Positions 54,825 through 62,848 of a stretch of DNA of 64,000 nt are shown piece by piece (within the stretch, counting starts at the first letter, position 1; every line of letters begins with the position of its first letter). A program made the translations under genes and the position numbers. The notes under the pieces are model-generated. The model saw only the letters and a program-made list of their open reading frames with translations. It ran no database searches and was not told the DNA's origin. Origin of the DNA: CAUZIZ01 sp965219005 (GTDB lineage Bacteria; Acidobacteriota; UBA6911; RPQK01; JAJDTT01); contig CBDCMS010000004.1 in the NCBI GenBank assembly GCA_965219005.1, positions 3,534,001 through 3,598,000 of the forward strand. The letters are read 5' to 3'.

Positions 54825-56831
54825 ATGAGCGATCTCGTCAGCCGTATCGAGAAGCTTTCGCAGGGGAAACGGACCTTGCTCTTGAACCGCCTCGAAGGAA
54901 CCTCACCCAAAGGCGTCAGTCACCACCAAAGTCTCATCGCCTACGTCGTGCCTGAATCGGAGCAGGTCAGCTCCTCCGGAGGTGAGTCAGCCTCAACCGA
55001 GTACCTGAACCGGTTGCGCGCGTACGCCGAGGAGCACCTCCCTGGCCAGATGGTCCCGTCTCGATTCATCTTGATCGACGCCTTACCGCTGACACCCAGT
55101 GGCAAGGTGGACCGTGGAGCATTGCCCCCACCCGATTCGATCGGCCCTACCCTAGGAGACAGCTTGGTTCTTCCCCGCAACCAGGTGGAGGAGTCGCTGG
55201 CAGGAATCTGGGCCAGTGTGCTCGGGCTCGAATCGGTTGGGGTTTACGATGACTTCTTCGAGCTGGGTGGCGATTCGATAATCAGCATTCAAATCGTCTC
55301 CAGGGCCCGCCAGGCAGGACTCACTCTGGCGCCCGGTCAACTGACAGAGAATCCCACAATCGCCGCTCTTGCGTCGATGATCGGCACAGACAAGCCGGTC
55401 CAAGCAGAGCAAGGGCCGGTTTCTGGGACAGTGCCCTTATCGCCAATCCAGCACTGGTTCTTCGAACAACAGTTCGTGGAGTCCCAGCATTGGAATCAGT
55501 GGATGATACTGGAACTGAGTTCCCCTCTGGAGTATTCCCTGCTGGAGCAAGCAGCACAGCAGCTGGGGCACCACCATGACGCACTGAGACTTCGATTCAC
55601 ACCCACCTCGACCGGATCGCAGCAGTCTCACGCGGATCCTGTTGCCGAAGTCCCAGTTACCAAAGTCGATCTCTCTGGTGTTGAGGAAGGACATCGGGAA
55701 ACCATCCTGCTCGAAACTGTCGAAAGAATGCAGTCTCGTCTGAATCTGAGCGAAGGCCCCCTGATCAGTCTGGCTCATTTCGGAATGGGTGAGGGACGGC
55801 CAGATCGAATCCTGATCCTCATACACCACCTGGCCGTCGACTCGACGTCCTGGCATATTCTTCTAGAGGACTTGAACACCGCTTGTAAGCAGCTGCGCCG
55901 GGGAGAGATCGTGCAATTACCGCCCAAGACGTCGTCGTTCAAATCCTGGTCGGAACAACTCTCGAAGCATGCACAAAGCCCCACCGTTCGACGGGAACTC
56001 GGTTTCTGGCTGGGCCAAGCCGGCTCGGAAACTCCAGCCCTGCAGGTGGATGAAGCGACAGATGAAAACACAATCGCTTCGTCCCACAGCGTCATCGTGT
56101 CACTGAGCCCAGAGGAAACACAATCCCTGTTGCATCAGGTCCCTTCCGCCTACAACACACAGATCAATGATGCGCTGCTGACGGCCCTGGTTCTTGCCCT
56201 CTCCCAGTTCGACGGCCCCACCTCGATCAAGGTGGGACTTGAGGGCCACGGTCGAGAACAAATCGTCGAGGATATTGACCTCTCACGTACGGTGGGCTGG
56301 TTTACCTCCTTCTTTCCGGTCACCCTGCGCATCGAGAACATTTCCGATCTGGGCGAGGCGCTAAAATCGATAAAGGAACAACTCCGGCGAATTCCCTCCA
56401 GGGGAATCGGATACGGCTTGCTGCGATACCTCAGCCAGAATCAGGAAATCTCAGAAAAGCTGAGTGCACTTTCCGAACCCGAAGTGCTATTCAACTACGT
56501 GGGCCGATTCGACCAACCTTCCGTTGAGGATTCTATCTTTCACCTGAGCACCTTCCCGTCAGCCTCCAGGAATCCGAAACAGCATCGTTCTCACCTTCTC
56601 GAAGTGAACGCTGCTATCTTTGAGCTAAGGCTCACCCTGCGGTGGACCTACAGTAGCCGCATACATCGACGGGAAACGGTCGAACACATCGCCAACGCTT
56701 ACATCGATGCCTTGCAACGCATCATCGTTCACTGTCTCCACCCAGAATCGGCCGGCTATACACCTTCCGATTTCCCTGAAGCTGGCCTGAGCCAAGCGGA
56801 CTTGGATAGCCTTATTGACGGAGTATCCTAG
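54825..56831 (+). CDS. NRPS: A C-terminal subdomain - PCP - E
   Basis: 668 residues. Begins with a basic helix DLVSRIEKLSQGKRTLLLNR, then picks up the adenylation fold where 51071-53950 stopped: SLIAYVVPE (a9 strand), LPGQMVPSRFILIDALPLTP and SGKVDRGALP with the A10 lysine (about 90-100). Carrier domain DDFFELGGDSIISIQI (Ser about 151). Epimerisation domain from about 200: HHLAVDSTSW (about 335), GLEGHGREQI, TVGWFTSFFPV, VLFNYVGRF. The acidic C-terminal helix of the upstream protein and this basic N-terminal helix could dock, rebuilding one A domain from two chains. That is inference; no similar split is known to me. The E domain predicts a D-configured residue. Confidence 0.9.
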   Translation: MSDLVSRIEKLSQGKRTLLLNRLEGTSPKGVSHHQSLIAYVVPESEQVSSSGGESASTEYLNRLRAYAEEHLPGQMVPSRFILIDALPLTPSGKVDRGALPPPDSIGPTLGDSLVLPRNQVEESLAGIWASVLGLESVGVYDDFFELGGDSIISIQIVSRARQAGLTLAPGQLTENPTIAALASMIGTDKPVQAEQGPVSGTVPLSPIQHWFFEQQFVESQHWNQWMILELSSPLEYSLLEQAAQQLGHHHDALRLRFTPTSTGSQQSHADPVAEVPVTKVDLSGVEEGHRETILLETVERMQSRLNLSEGPLISLAHFGMGEGRPDRILILIHHLAVDSTSWHILLEDLNTACKQLRRGEIVQLPPKTSSFKSWSEQLSKHAQSPTVRRELGFWLGQAGSETPALQVDEATDENTIASSHSVIVSLSPEETQSLLHQVPSAYNTQINDALLTALVLALSQFDGPTSIKVGLEGHGREQIVEDIDLSRTVGWFTSFFPVTLRIENISDLGEALKSIKEQLRRIPSRGIGYGLLRYLSQNQEISEKLSALSEPEVLFNYVGRFDQPSVEDSIFHLSTFPSASRNPKQHRSHLLEVNAAIFELRLTLRWTYSSRIHRRETVEHIANAYIDALQRIIVHCLHPESAGYTPSDFPEAGLSQADLDSLIDGVS

Positions 56832-56849
56832 CTCGAAGTGAGCTCCCAG

Positions 56850-56965
56850 GCCCGGTCGGCTTCGTCATCGTCGCAGATGGCCAAGCATCGTCCTCCTCGC
56901 CTTGCCTTGATCTCGCCTCACAAGCCCCGTCTGCAAACGTTGCGGTATTTACGTTCCAGTGTACG
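56850..56965. repeat. Inverted-repeat element family B, copy
   Basis: Resembles 45095-45234 over about 60 bp (gtcgcagatggc...gccttgatctcgcctca) and shares ggtatttacg with the 22.7-kb copy in opposite orientation. It lies in the 273-bp gap before the last NRPS gene, together with a near-palindrome acgttccagtgtacgt. Confidence 0.65.
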
Positions 56966-57104
56966 TAGATCAGAAAACTGGAAAAGAATCGCGCCCTAAT
57001 ACTCTCTCACCCGATGTCGGCGGCCCGTCATGCGCACTCGCACTCGACTTGACAGCGCGGCGACCAAAGTAATAGGTTCCAGCTGCTAGCGGAGCCATAC
57101 CCAA

Positions 57105-59627
57105 ATGTCTGTTCTAACAGAAGCGTCCCAGGCCTCCTCGCCAAAGAACAGAAGAAATATCGAAGCCATCTACCCGCTGAGCCCGATGCAGAAGGCCTTG
57201 CTATTTCACAGCGTTGGGTCCGAAGGAGGGGACAGGGGTTTTCTGCAAGCCCGATTCACGCTGCACGGCAAGCTTGAAGTTGGGACGTTTGAGGCCGCCT
57301 GGCAGCGCGTCGTGGAGCGGCATGCTGCCCTTCGTATGTCGGTCACCTCGACGAAGGATCAGCAGCCTTTTCTCGTGGTCTGGCGGTCAGCCCAAACGCC
57401 GTGGACCCACCAGGACCTGCGGAGTCTACGCCAGGATGAGCGGTCTCGTTGGGTCGCCGACTATGGTGCAGAGGATCGGCGTAGAGGGCTTGATCTATCA
57501 CAGGTTCCTCCCGCTAGAATCACCCTGATCCGGATGGAAGAGAACCTTTATCGTGTCATCTGGACTTGCCATCACCTTCTGCTTGATGGCTGGTCATCCT
57601 CTCTGGTGCTCCAAGAGGTCGCCGGTCTCTATCGGGCCATCTGCAATGGTGAGAAGTCTCCTCTGGCGCCGGTGAAGACGTCTTTTCGTGACTATCTCGC
57701 TTGGTCGAAGCAGCAGGAACTCAACGAGGCTAAATCCTTCTGGCAGCAAAAGCTGCAGGGCTTCCAGGCTCCGACTTCTCTCGGCGCACCTGCCCAGAAC
57801 TTCAGAGGGGAAGCATCCCGTCCTGATTTCGAAGACGAGGAAGTTGCTCTGGACCAAGAGCTCTCCTCCAGAATCGGACAGGTTGCGACGACCTACAAAC
57901 TAACACCGAACGCACTGGTGCAAGGCGCATGGATCCTAGTGTTGAGCGGACTCAGTGGGGACGAAGATGTTGTATTTGGCACAACCGTTTCCGGCCGACC
58001 CGCTGACATGACAGGTATTGAGTCTATCGTGGGCTCCTTTACGAACGTGCTTCCGGTGCGAGCTCAGGTCGAGCCCAATTGGCAGCTGACCCGTTGGATC
58101 AGGAAGCTGCGAGACGAACAGTTCCAGCTTCAGAAATATGAACACATCCCCCTAGTCGAGGTGAACGCATGGAGTGAAGTTCCTGGCAGTCAACCGATAT
58201 TTGAGAGTCTGCTCGTATTTGAGAATCTACCGAACGACCACCTGAGCACAAAACGGGACCGCAACGACCTACAGATCGTCGATTATCATTCCGGGGTCAC
58301 CTCGATGTATCCATTGACCGTTATCATCTCCCCAGGTGACCGCTGGTCGATACGCTGTATCTACCAGACAGACAGATTCGAGGCGACCGCCATCTCCAGC
58401 CTTCTAAGCAGCTTCCAGGCACTGTTGAGTCGAATCACGACCGACATTGAGCAGCCGGTATCCGACGCCCTGCATTGGCTAGAGGAAAGATCGTCATCTA
58501 GGAACTTAGCAGAAGATAACGGAGCATCGGCAAGCGGTATTCACCCAGTCCCAAACCTAGATGGCAGAAACGCCGACTCTTATCACGCTCCTCGTACGCC
58601 CTGTGAACTGGAGTTGACGAAGATCTGGGAAGAGAACCTGGGACTGCACCAAATCGGGGTAGACGAGGACTTTTTCGCTCTGGGTGGCCGCTCCCTCGTC
58701 GCTGTTCGCATGTTCACCGAGATTGAAAACCGACTCGATAAGAGACTTTCTCCCACCGTACTTCTGGAACACCCCACAATCGAGCAACTTGCGAAGGTGA
58801 TTCAGGCTGGCGAAGCATCACAGTACTGGCAATCCCTGGTACCTATTCAGCCCAACGGATCAAGGATCCCTCTGTTTTGCGTTCATGCCGGTGGAGGTCA
58901 TGTACTCTACCTCCGGGATCTGGCAAACCATCTGGGACCGGATCAACCCGTGTATGGGCTCCAGCCAATTGGCCTGGATGGAAAGCGCGAGCCTCTGACC
59001 AGCGTCGAGGACATGGCATCACACTACGTTGAGGAATTAAGATCCCTGCAACCCAGAGGTCCCTACCAACTGGCTGGACACTGTATCGGAGCAACGATCA
59101 GCTTTGAAATGGCACAACAACTGCGCGAACGTGGGGAGCAAGTGTCCCTGCTCGCCGTCGTGGATGCCGGTTCACCTCCCTTTGAAGAGGGCGTTCCCGT
59201 CCATTTCGTGAGGTCGAAATTAGGCCGTATGGTTCAGTATGCACTCAACCGCGAATGGCGCTACATCCGGGAGGGTCTGGGCGTCAACCTGCAACACTTT
59301 GTCCAAGGTCTGCGCTGGCGATGGGGTTTCCATGCTGGAAAGCTGGAAAGCCAGAATTCGGTCGTTTTATCCAAGATTCAACAAGCCTGCCAAAGAGCTA
59401 GGAACGCGTACGTGGCGAAGCCCTACCCGGGTCCACTCACCCTCATCCACGGCACCATGCGCAGCGAAGAGGAGTTTCTAGGTTGGTCAGTCGTGGCTTC
59501 TGAGATAAGTCGCTACGAAGTCCCGATTGCACATAGGGATGTGTCTGTCGAGCCGGGCGTCCAACTGGTAGCCAAAACCTTGTCGGGCCTTCTAAGCTCG
59601 AAGCCCTACGGTCCCGATCCGGAGTGA
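57105..59627 (+). CDS. NRPS termination protein: C - PCP - thioesterase, no A domain
   Basis: 840 residues. Condensation domain 15-480 (CHHLLLDGWSSS, about 154), carrier FFALGGRSLVAVRM (about 523, Arg in the usual Asp/His place before the pantetheine Ser), and type I thioesterase from about 575 (IPLFCVHAGGGHVLYLRDLA; LAGHCIGATISFEMA; LIHGTM; AHRDV near the His). The nucleophile elbow is G-H-C-I-G, so cysteine (C660) replaces serine. No adenylation domain is present, so the carrier must be loaded in trans or stay empty, with the C domain passing the chain to an amine or directly on to the TE. GGAG about 10 nt before ATG 57105. Releases the peptide by hydrolysis or cyclisation. Confidence 0.9.
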   Translation: MSVLTEASQASSPKNRRNIEAIYPLSPMQKALLFHSVGSEGGDRGFLQARFTLHGKLEVGTFEAAWQRVVERHAALRMSVTSTKDQQPFLVVWRSAQTPWTHQDLRSLRQDERSRWVADYGAEDRRRGLDLSQVPPARITLIRMEENLYRVIWTCHHLLLDGWSSSLVLQEVAGLYRAICNGEKSPLAPVKTSFRDYLAWSKQQELNEAKSFWQQKLQGFQAPTSLGAPAQNFRGEASRPDFEDEEVALDQELSSRIGQVATTYKLTPNALVQGAWILVLSGLSGDEDVVFGTTVSGRPADMTGIESIVGSFTNVLPVRAQVEPNWQLTRWIRKLRDEQFQLQKYEHIPLVEVNAWSEVPGSQPIFESLLVFENLPNDHLSTKRDRNDLQIVDYHSGVTSMYPLTVIISPGDRWSIRCIYQTDRFEATAISSLLSSFQALLSRITTDIEQPVSDALHWLEERSSSRNLAEDNGASASGIHPVPNLDGRNADSYHAPRTPCELELTKIWEENLGLHQIGVDEDFFALGGRSLVAVRMFTEIENRLDKRLSPTVLLEHPTIEQLAKVIQAGEASQYWQSLVPIQPNGSRIPLFCVHAGGGHVLYLRDLANHLGPDQPVYGLQPIGLDGKREPLTSVEDMASHYVEELRSLQPRGPYQLAGHCIGATISFEMAQQLRERGEQVSLLAVVDAGSPPFEEGVPVHFVRSKLGRMVQYALNREWRYIREGLGVNLQHFVQGLRWRWGFHAGKLESQNSVVLSKIQQACQRARNAYVAKPYPGPLTLIHGTMRSEEEFLGWSVVASEISRYEVPIAHRDVSVEPGVQLVAKTLSGLLSSKPYGPDPE

Positions 59628-59650
59628 CCCGCACTCTTCGTGGCCGATCC

Positions 59651-59680
59651 TTGCCGGGCGGCGCTGGCGCCCCTCGGCAA
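59651..59680. terminator. Possible convergent hairpin between NRPS and exporter genes
   Basis: ttgccg...cggcaa enclosing ggcgc/gcgcc, a GC-rich stem in the 217-bp gap between convergent genes. A second hairpin acacact-c-agtgtgt lies at 59710-59724. No clear U-tract, so rho-independent function is uncertain. Confidence 0.45.
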
Positions 59681-59844
59681 AGCTCGCGCATCCAAGCTTC
59701 TACGCTCGTACACACTCAGTGTGTCGAGTTAGCCGAAGGAGCACAAGCCGGGGCGGACATTTGCGGCGCCGTAGCAGACTGCATATGAGACCCGAGTGCC
59801 TACCAGGGTTTCGGTTCCTGGCACCGAGACTGCGACATCTCTAC

Positions 59845-61674
59845 TCACTGACGTGACATCAATTCGACCATCTCTCTGAATCTTTCATTGGATTCGAACA
59901 ACTCAGCGTAGCTGCCCTCCTCGACGATAGAGCCGCCGTCTAGAAAATAGATCCGCTCACAGGATCTTACCGTCGAGAGCCGATGGGCAACGATGATCAG
60001 GGTGAGATCCGGACATTGCTGCTGGAGGTTTCGGATGACTTCATTCTCCGTCGTAGCATCCAGCGCGCTCGTCGCTTCGTCAAGGATCAGCACCTTGGGG
60101 TCCCGGTATAAAGCGCGCGCAAGACCAATCCGCTGTCGCTGACCACCGCTCAGACGCACGCCGCGTTCGCCGATCTCAGTCGCCAGTCCTTCTGGCAACT
60201 TATTCAGGATGAATTCGTCGATCTTGGCCAATTGGCAGACTCGAATAATACGGTCCCTCCGAAGATTGTCCCACTCAATGCCGAATGCGACGTTGGCCGC
60301 GACCGTATCGTCGACAAGGAATACCTCTTGCGGAACGTAACCAATCTCTCGCCGCCACTGATGAACGTTGTCTGGGGTGATGGGAACTTCGTCGACCCTA
60401 ACACATCCTTCCCGCGGTGGGAGCAACCCCACAAGAATGTCGACCAGCGTTGTCTTTCCGGAGCCCGTTTCACCCACAAAAGCAACGCTCGAGCTTCTCG
60501 GTATGGTTACGTTGATGCCAGCCAAGACTGATGTCTGACCAGTCTTGTAACGGAATGTCACGTTATCCAGAGAGATGCATTCTTTAAATCCCACTCGGCT
60601 AACGAAGCTGCCCCCGACCGACCTGCCTACAGCGTCGTGATACTCGACCTCCCCACACAGTTCATCTATAACCGGCAAGTGATGTCGCAGCGTTGAGATC
60701 GAGGTAAAGGCTTTATTCAGGGCCGGGAGTAACTTGTACCCTGCCAATGCAAACACACTGAGTGTCGGAAGCACTGTTATCAGGCCCGTCCCCGTCATCA
60801 GGGTATAGAGAAGTGCCACCAGGATTCCGCCGAAAGCCAACGTCTCGATCACATATCGGGGTATCAATGAGAGAATCTCGAATCTCAGATGGACGCTGGA
60901 AAAACATTCTGATGCAGCTTCGAATCGACGAATGAAAACGTCTTGGACTCCACTCGATTGGATGGTCTTGATGCCACTGAAAACCTCTACTATGGTCTTG
61001 TAGCGGGTAAGATTCGTGCTCAGACGCTCCCGACCTAGCTGCTCCAGGCGGAGGGAGCGGTTCACGTAGATCAATCCGTACAGACCGCCCAGAAGGCAGA
61101 ACGCGGCAAGCGCCACAACCGGCTGAACGTATAGGAGGAGCGCGTAGATCGCTATTGACACAAGGGTGTAGGCAAAGAACCGACAGCCGGCCGTCACGGC
61201 CGAGACAAGGTTGCTGACCTCCGTAACCACCTTCTTGATTAGGTCCGCAGAATTGTGAGTTAGAAAAAACTCGTAGGGGAGACGAGTATAGGTCGTCACG
61301 AGCCGGACCGAAACACGGTGCGCCATTGACCACGTACACTTCAGCAACAACCAGATGGTGAAAGCGGCAAACGCGTTGGCGCTTGCGAAGAGTCCCAGCA
61401 CAGCGAAACCCACCGCAATCATGAATGTTCGCTCCGATGAGAAGTTCCCAGCTTCATAGACCCATTGCAGCCAAGGATTATCAGCGATCACCTCCGGCTC
61501 AGCTACCAGCTTCATGAACGGCAGCACAGAGGCGATACCCAAAACCTCGAGAAAAGCCATAACGATGATTGAGACAAAGAGCACCGCGAATTGGATCTTG
61601 TCTTCGCGGTCGAAGAGATAACGAAGCTTGAGAAGCGAATTGAGCATCGTCGAGGTAAAAGAAACGGGCATCAA
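59845..61674 (-). CDS. ABC exporter, fused membrane and ATPase domains
   Basis: 609 residues. Six membrane helices in residues 25-330 (for example FAVLFVSIIVMAFLEVLGIA, FMIAVGFAVLGLFASANAF, ALLLYVQPVVALAAFCLLGG), then an ATPase: Walker A FVGETGSGKTTLV (about 405-417), Q-loop IGYVPQEVFLVDD, signature GVRLSGGQRQRIGLARAL, Walker B KVLILDEATSALD, H-loop IVAHRL. Half-transporter that works as a homodimer; overall feel is that of lipid or oligosaccharide-lipid flippases (MsbA/PglK type). Placed convergent to the last NRPS gene, so probable export or self-resistance function for the peptide. Start may be the second Met or the Met at residue 10. Confidence 0.92.
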   Translation of the reverse strand: MMPVSFTSTMLNSLLKLRYLFDREDKIQFAVLFVSIIVMAFLEVLGIASVLPFMKLVAEPEVIADNPWLQWVYEAGNFSSERTFMIAVGFAVLGLFASANAFAAFTIWLLLKCTWSMAHRVSVRLVTTYTRLPYEFFLTHNSADLIKKVVTEVSNLVSAVTAGCRFFAYTLVSIAIYALLLYVQPVVALAAFCLLGGLYGLIYVNRSLRLEQLGRERLSTNLTRYKTIVEVFSGIKTIQSSGVQDVFIRRFEAASECFSSVHLRFEILSLIPRYVIETLAFGGILVALLYTLMTGTGLITVLPTLSVFALAGYKLLPALNKAFTSISTLRHHLPVIDELCGEVEYHDAVGRSVGGSFVSRVGFKECISLDNVTFRYKTGQTSVLAGINVTIPRSSSVAFVGETGSGKTTLVDILVGLLPPREGCVRVDEVPITPDNVHQWRREIGYVPQEVFLVDDTVAANVAFGIEWDNLRRDRIIRVCQLAKIDEFILNKLPEGLATEIGERGVRLSGGQRQRIGLARALYRDPKVLILDEATSALDATTENEVIRNLQQQCPDLTLIIVAHRLSTVRSCERIYFLDGGSIVEEGSYAELFESNERFREMVELMSRQ

Positions 61675-61741
61675 GAGTTAGGTCGACAATTCTTGCTGAG
61701 GAAGCCACTCTGGTACGGGACCCCACATCTGCGCGAAGGAC

Positions 61742-62560
61742 TCACTTCAGCTTCACTTCGATCGTCCTGCCCTGGCTCAGGCGGACGATCACCGGCTCGT
61801 TGTATCCCTCCTGACCCATCGGACCCACAGCAATAGTTGAGACATAGGACCAGGTCTTGCCCACATCTCGGGATCGCAGCAGTATTGCCCGAAATTTCTG
61901 CATGCTGGCGCGGTATTGGCTGGGCGCCTTGTCCTCTTCGAACACACCATAGATACCCGCCAACAGATCGCCGTTCGGAAGCTCGAGAATGGTCCGATGC
62001 CACAGGATTCCCGTGGGAATCGTGTCGCCCCGATCATCGCCCAGGCTCTGCCTGGCTTGCGGAAGGTCTACCAGGAACTTTTCCGGGCCGCTGACGGTCT
62101 TCCACTGATCTTCCGAGCGCCAGACCTGCCCTTCAAACTTTCCATTGCCGATGCCGCGTGTGTAGTAATCGAAAATCAGAATCGGACCGGAAGCCAGCTG
62201 CAGCGTGCATCCCGAAATGATCGGCCCATCTCCCTGGCTTGTAGTCGGCTCCCACAGTTCCCAGTGGGCTACGTTACCGGTTGAGCGCACGGTGCGCGGC
62301 ATGTCACGTGGGTAATTGGGGCCGGTGTAGGTGTCGGCATTAGGTCGAAGAACCGTGCCCGCAACAATCAGAGTGCCCTCACGGGTATGGGTCATATAGG
62401 GAAATATGCCGTGCTCCATGACCCTGGCTTCGGGTCCCAGCGAGATGTCCAGCGCGCCATCTACAGGGTCAGCGGGAGCGGCCGTCCCAACCAGCAAATG
62501 CCCCTGGATCCAGAGGAGGGGGACTATGCGGGCAACAATACTGACGCGGTCGGTTCTCAT
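61742..62560 (-). pseudogene. 3'-truncated secreted sialidase-like protein
   Basis: 272 residues with a signal-type N-terminus (IVARIVPLLWIQGHLLVGTA). Beta-propeller of the exo-sialidase/BNR class: GPEARVMEHGIFPYMTHTRE, VWRSEDQWKTVSGPEKFLVD (repeat-like), HRTILELPNGDLLAGIYG, LLRSRDVGKTWSYVSTI (Asp-box SRDVGKTW) and GYNEPVIVRLSQGR. At this last conserved strand the frame ends abruptly in TIEVKLK-stop, about 130-150 residues short of normal. The breakpoint lies 67 bp from the start of the ABC exporter gene, suggesting the NRPS region joined the chromosome here. Catalytic residues of the second half are absent. Confidence 0.75.
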
Positions 62561-62679
62561 GAGGTCCTTCTCCTAGTCCAGGCAGAAACCACCTTGAAAC
62601 TTCGGTTAGGTTACAGGTTGAAGGTTGCAGGTTACACGTTTTCACTTACCGTTCCAACATTGTGAAGGACGGCCACGAC

Positions 62680-62762
62680 GTAGCTTTGGTCTCCAGGCCG
62701 AAGTCTTGTTCCTTCGAGCCCTTGGCTCGCCCGACGGCGGCCTGGAGGCCACCGCTACGCCC
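62680..62762. repeat. Short inverted-repeat element, family A copy 2
   Basis: Matches 4096-4178 at most positions, with the same terminal inverted repeats (tagctttggtctccaggccg ... cggcctggaggccaccgcta). It lies in the 288-bp gap between the truncated sialidase and the last gene. Confidence 0.8.
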
Positions 62763-62848
62763 CCGGGCCTCCCTTGGTGGTAGGATTGAGACTGCTCCAG
62801 CCCCTCAGTGCTCCGTTTACTGGAAATGCCCCATGGGGAGGTGAGAAG

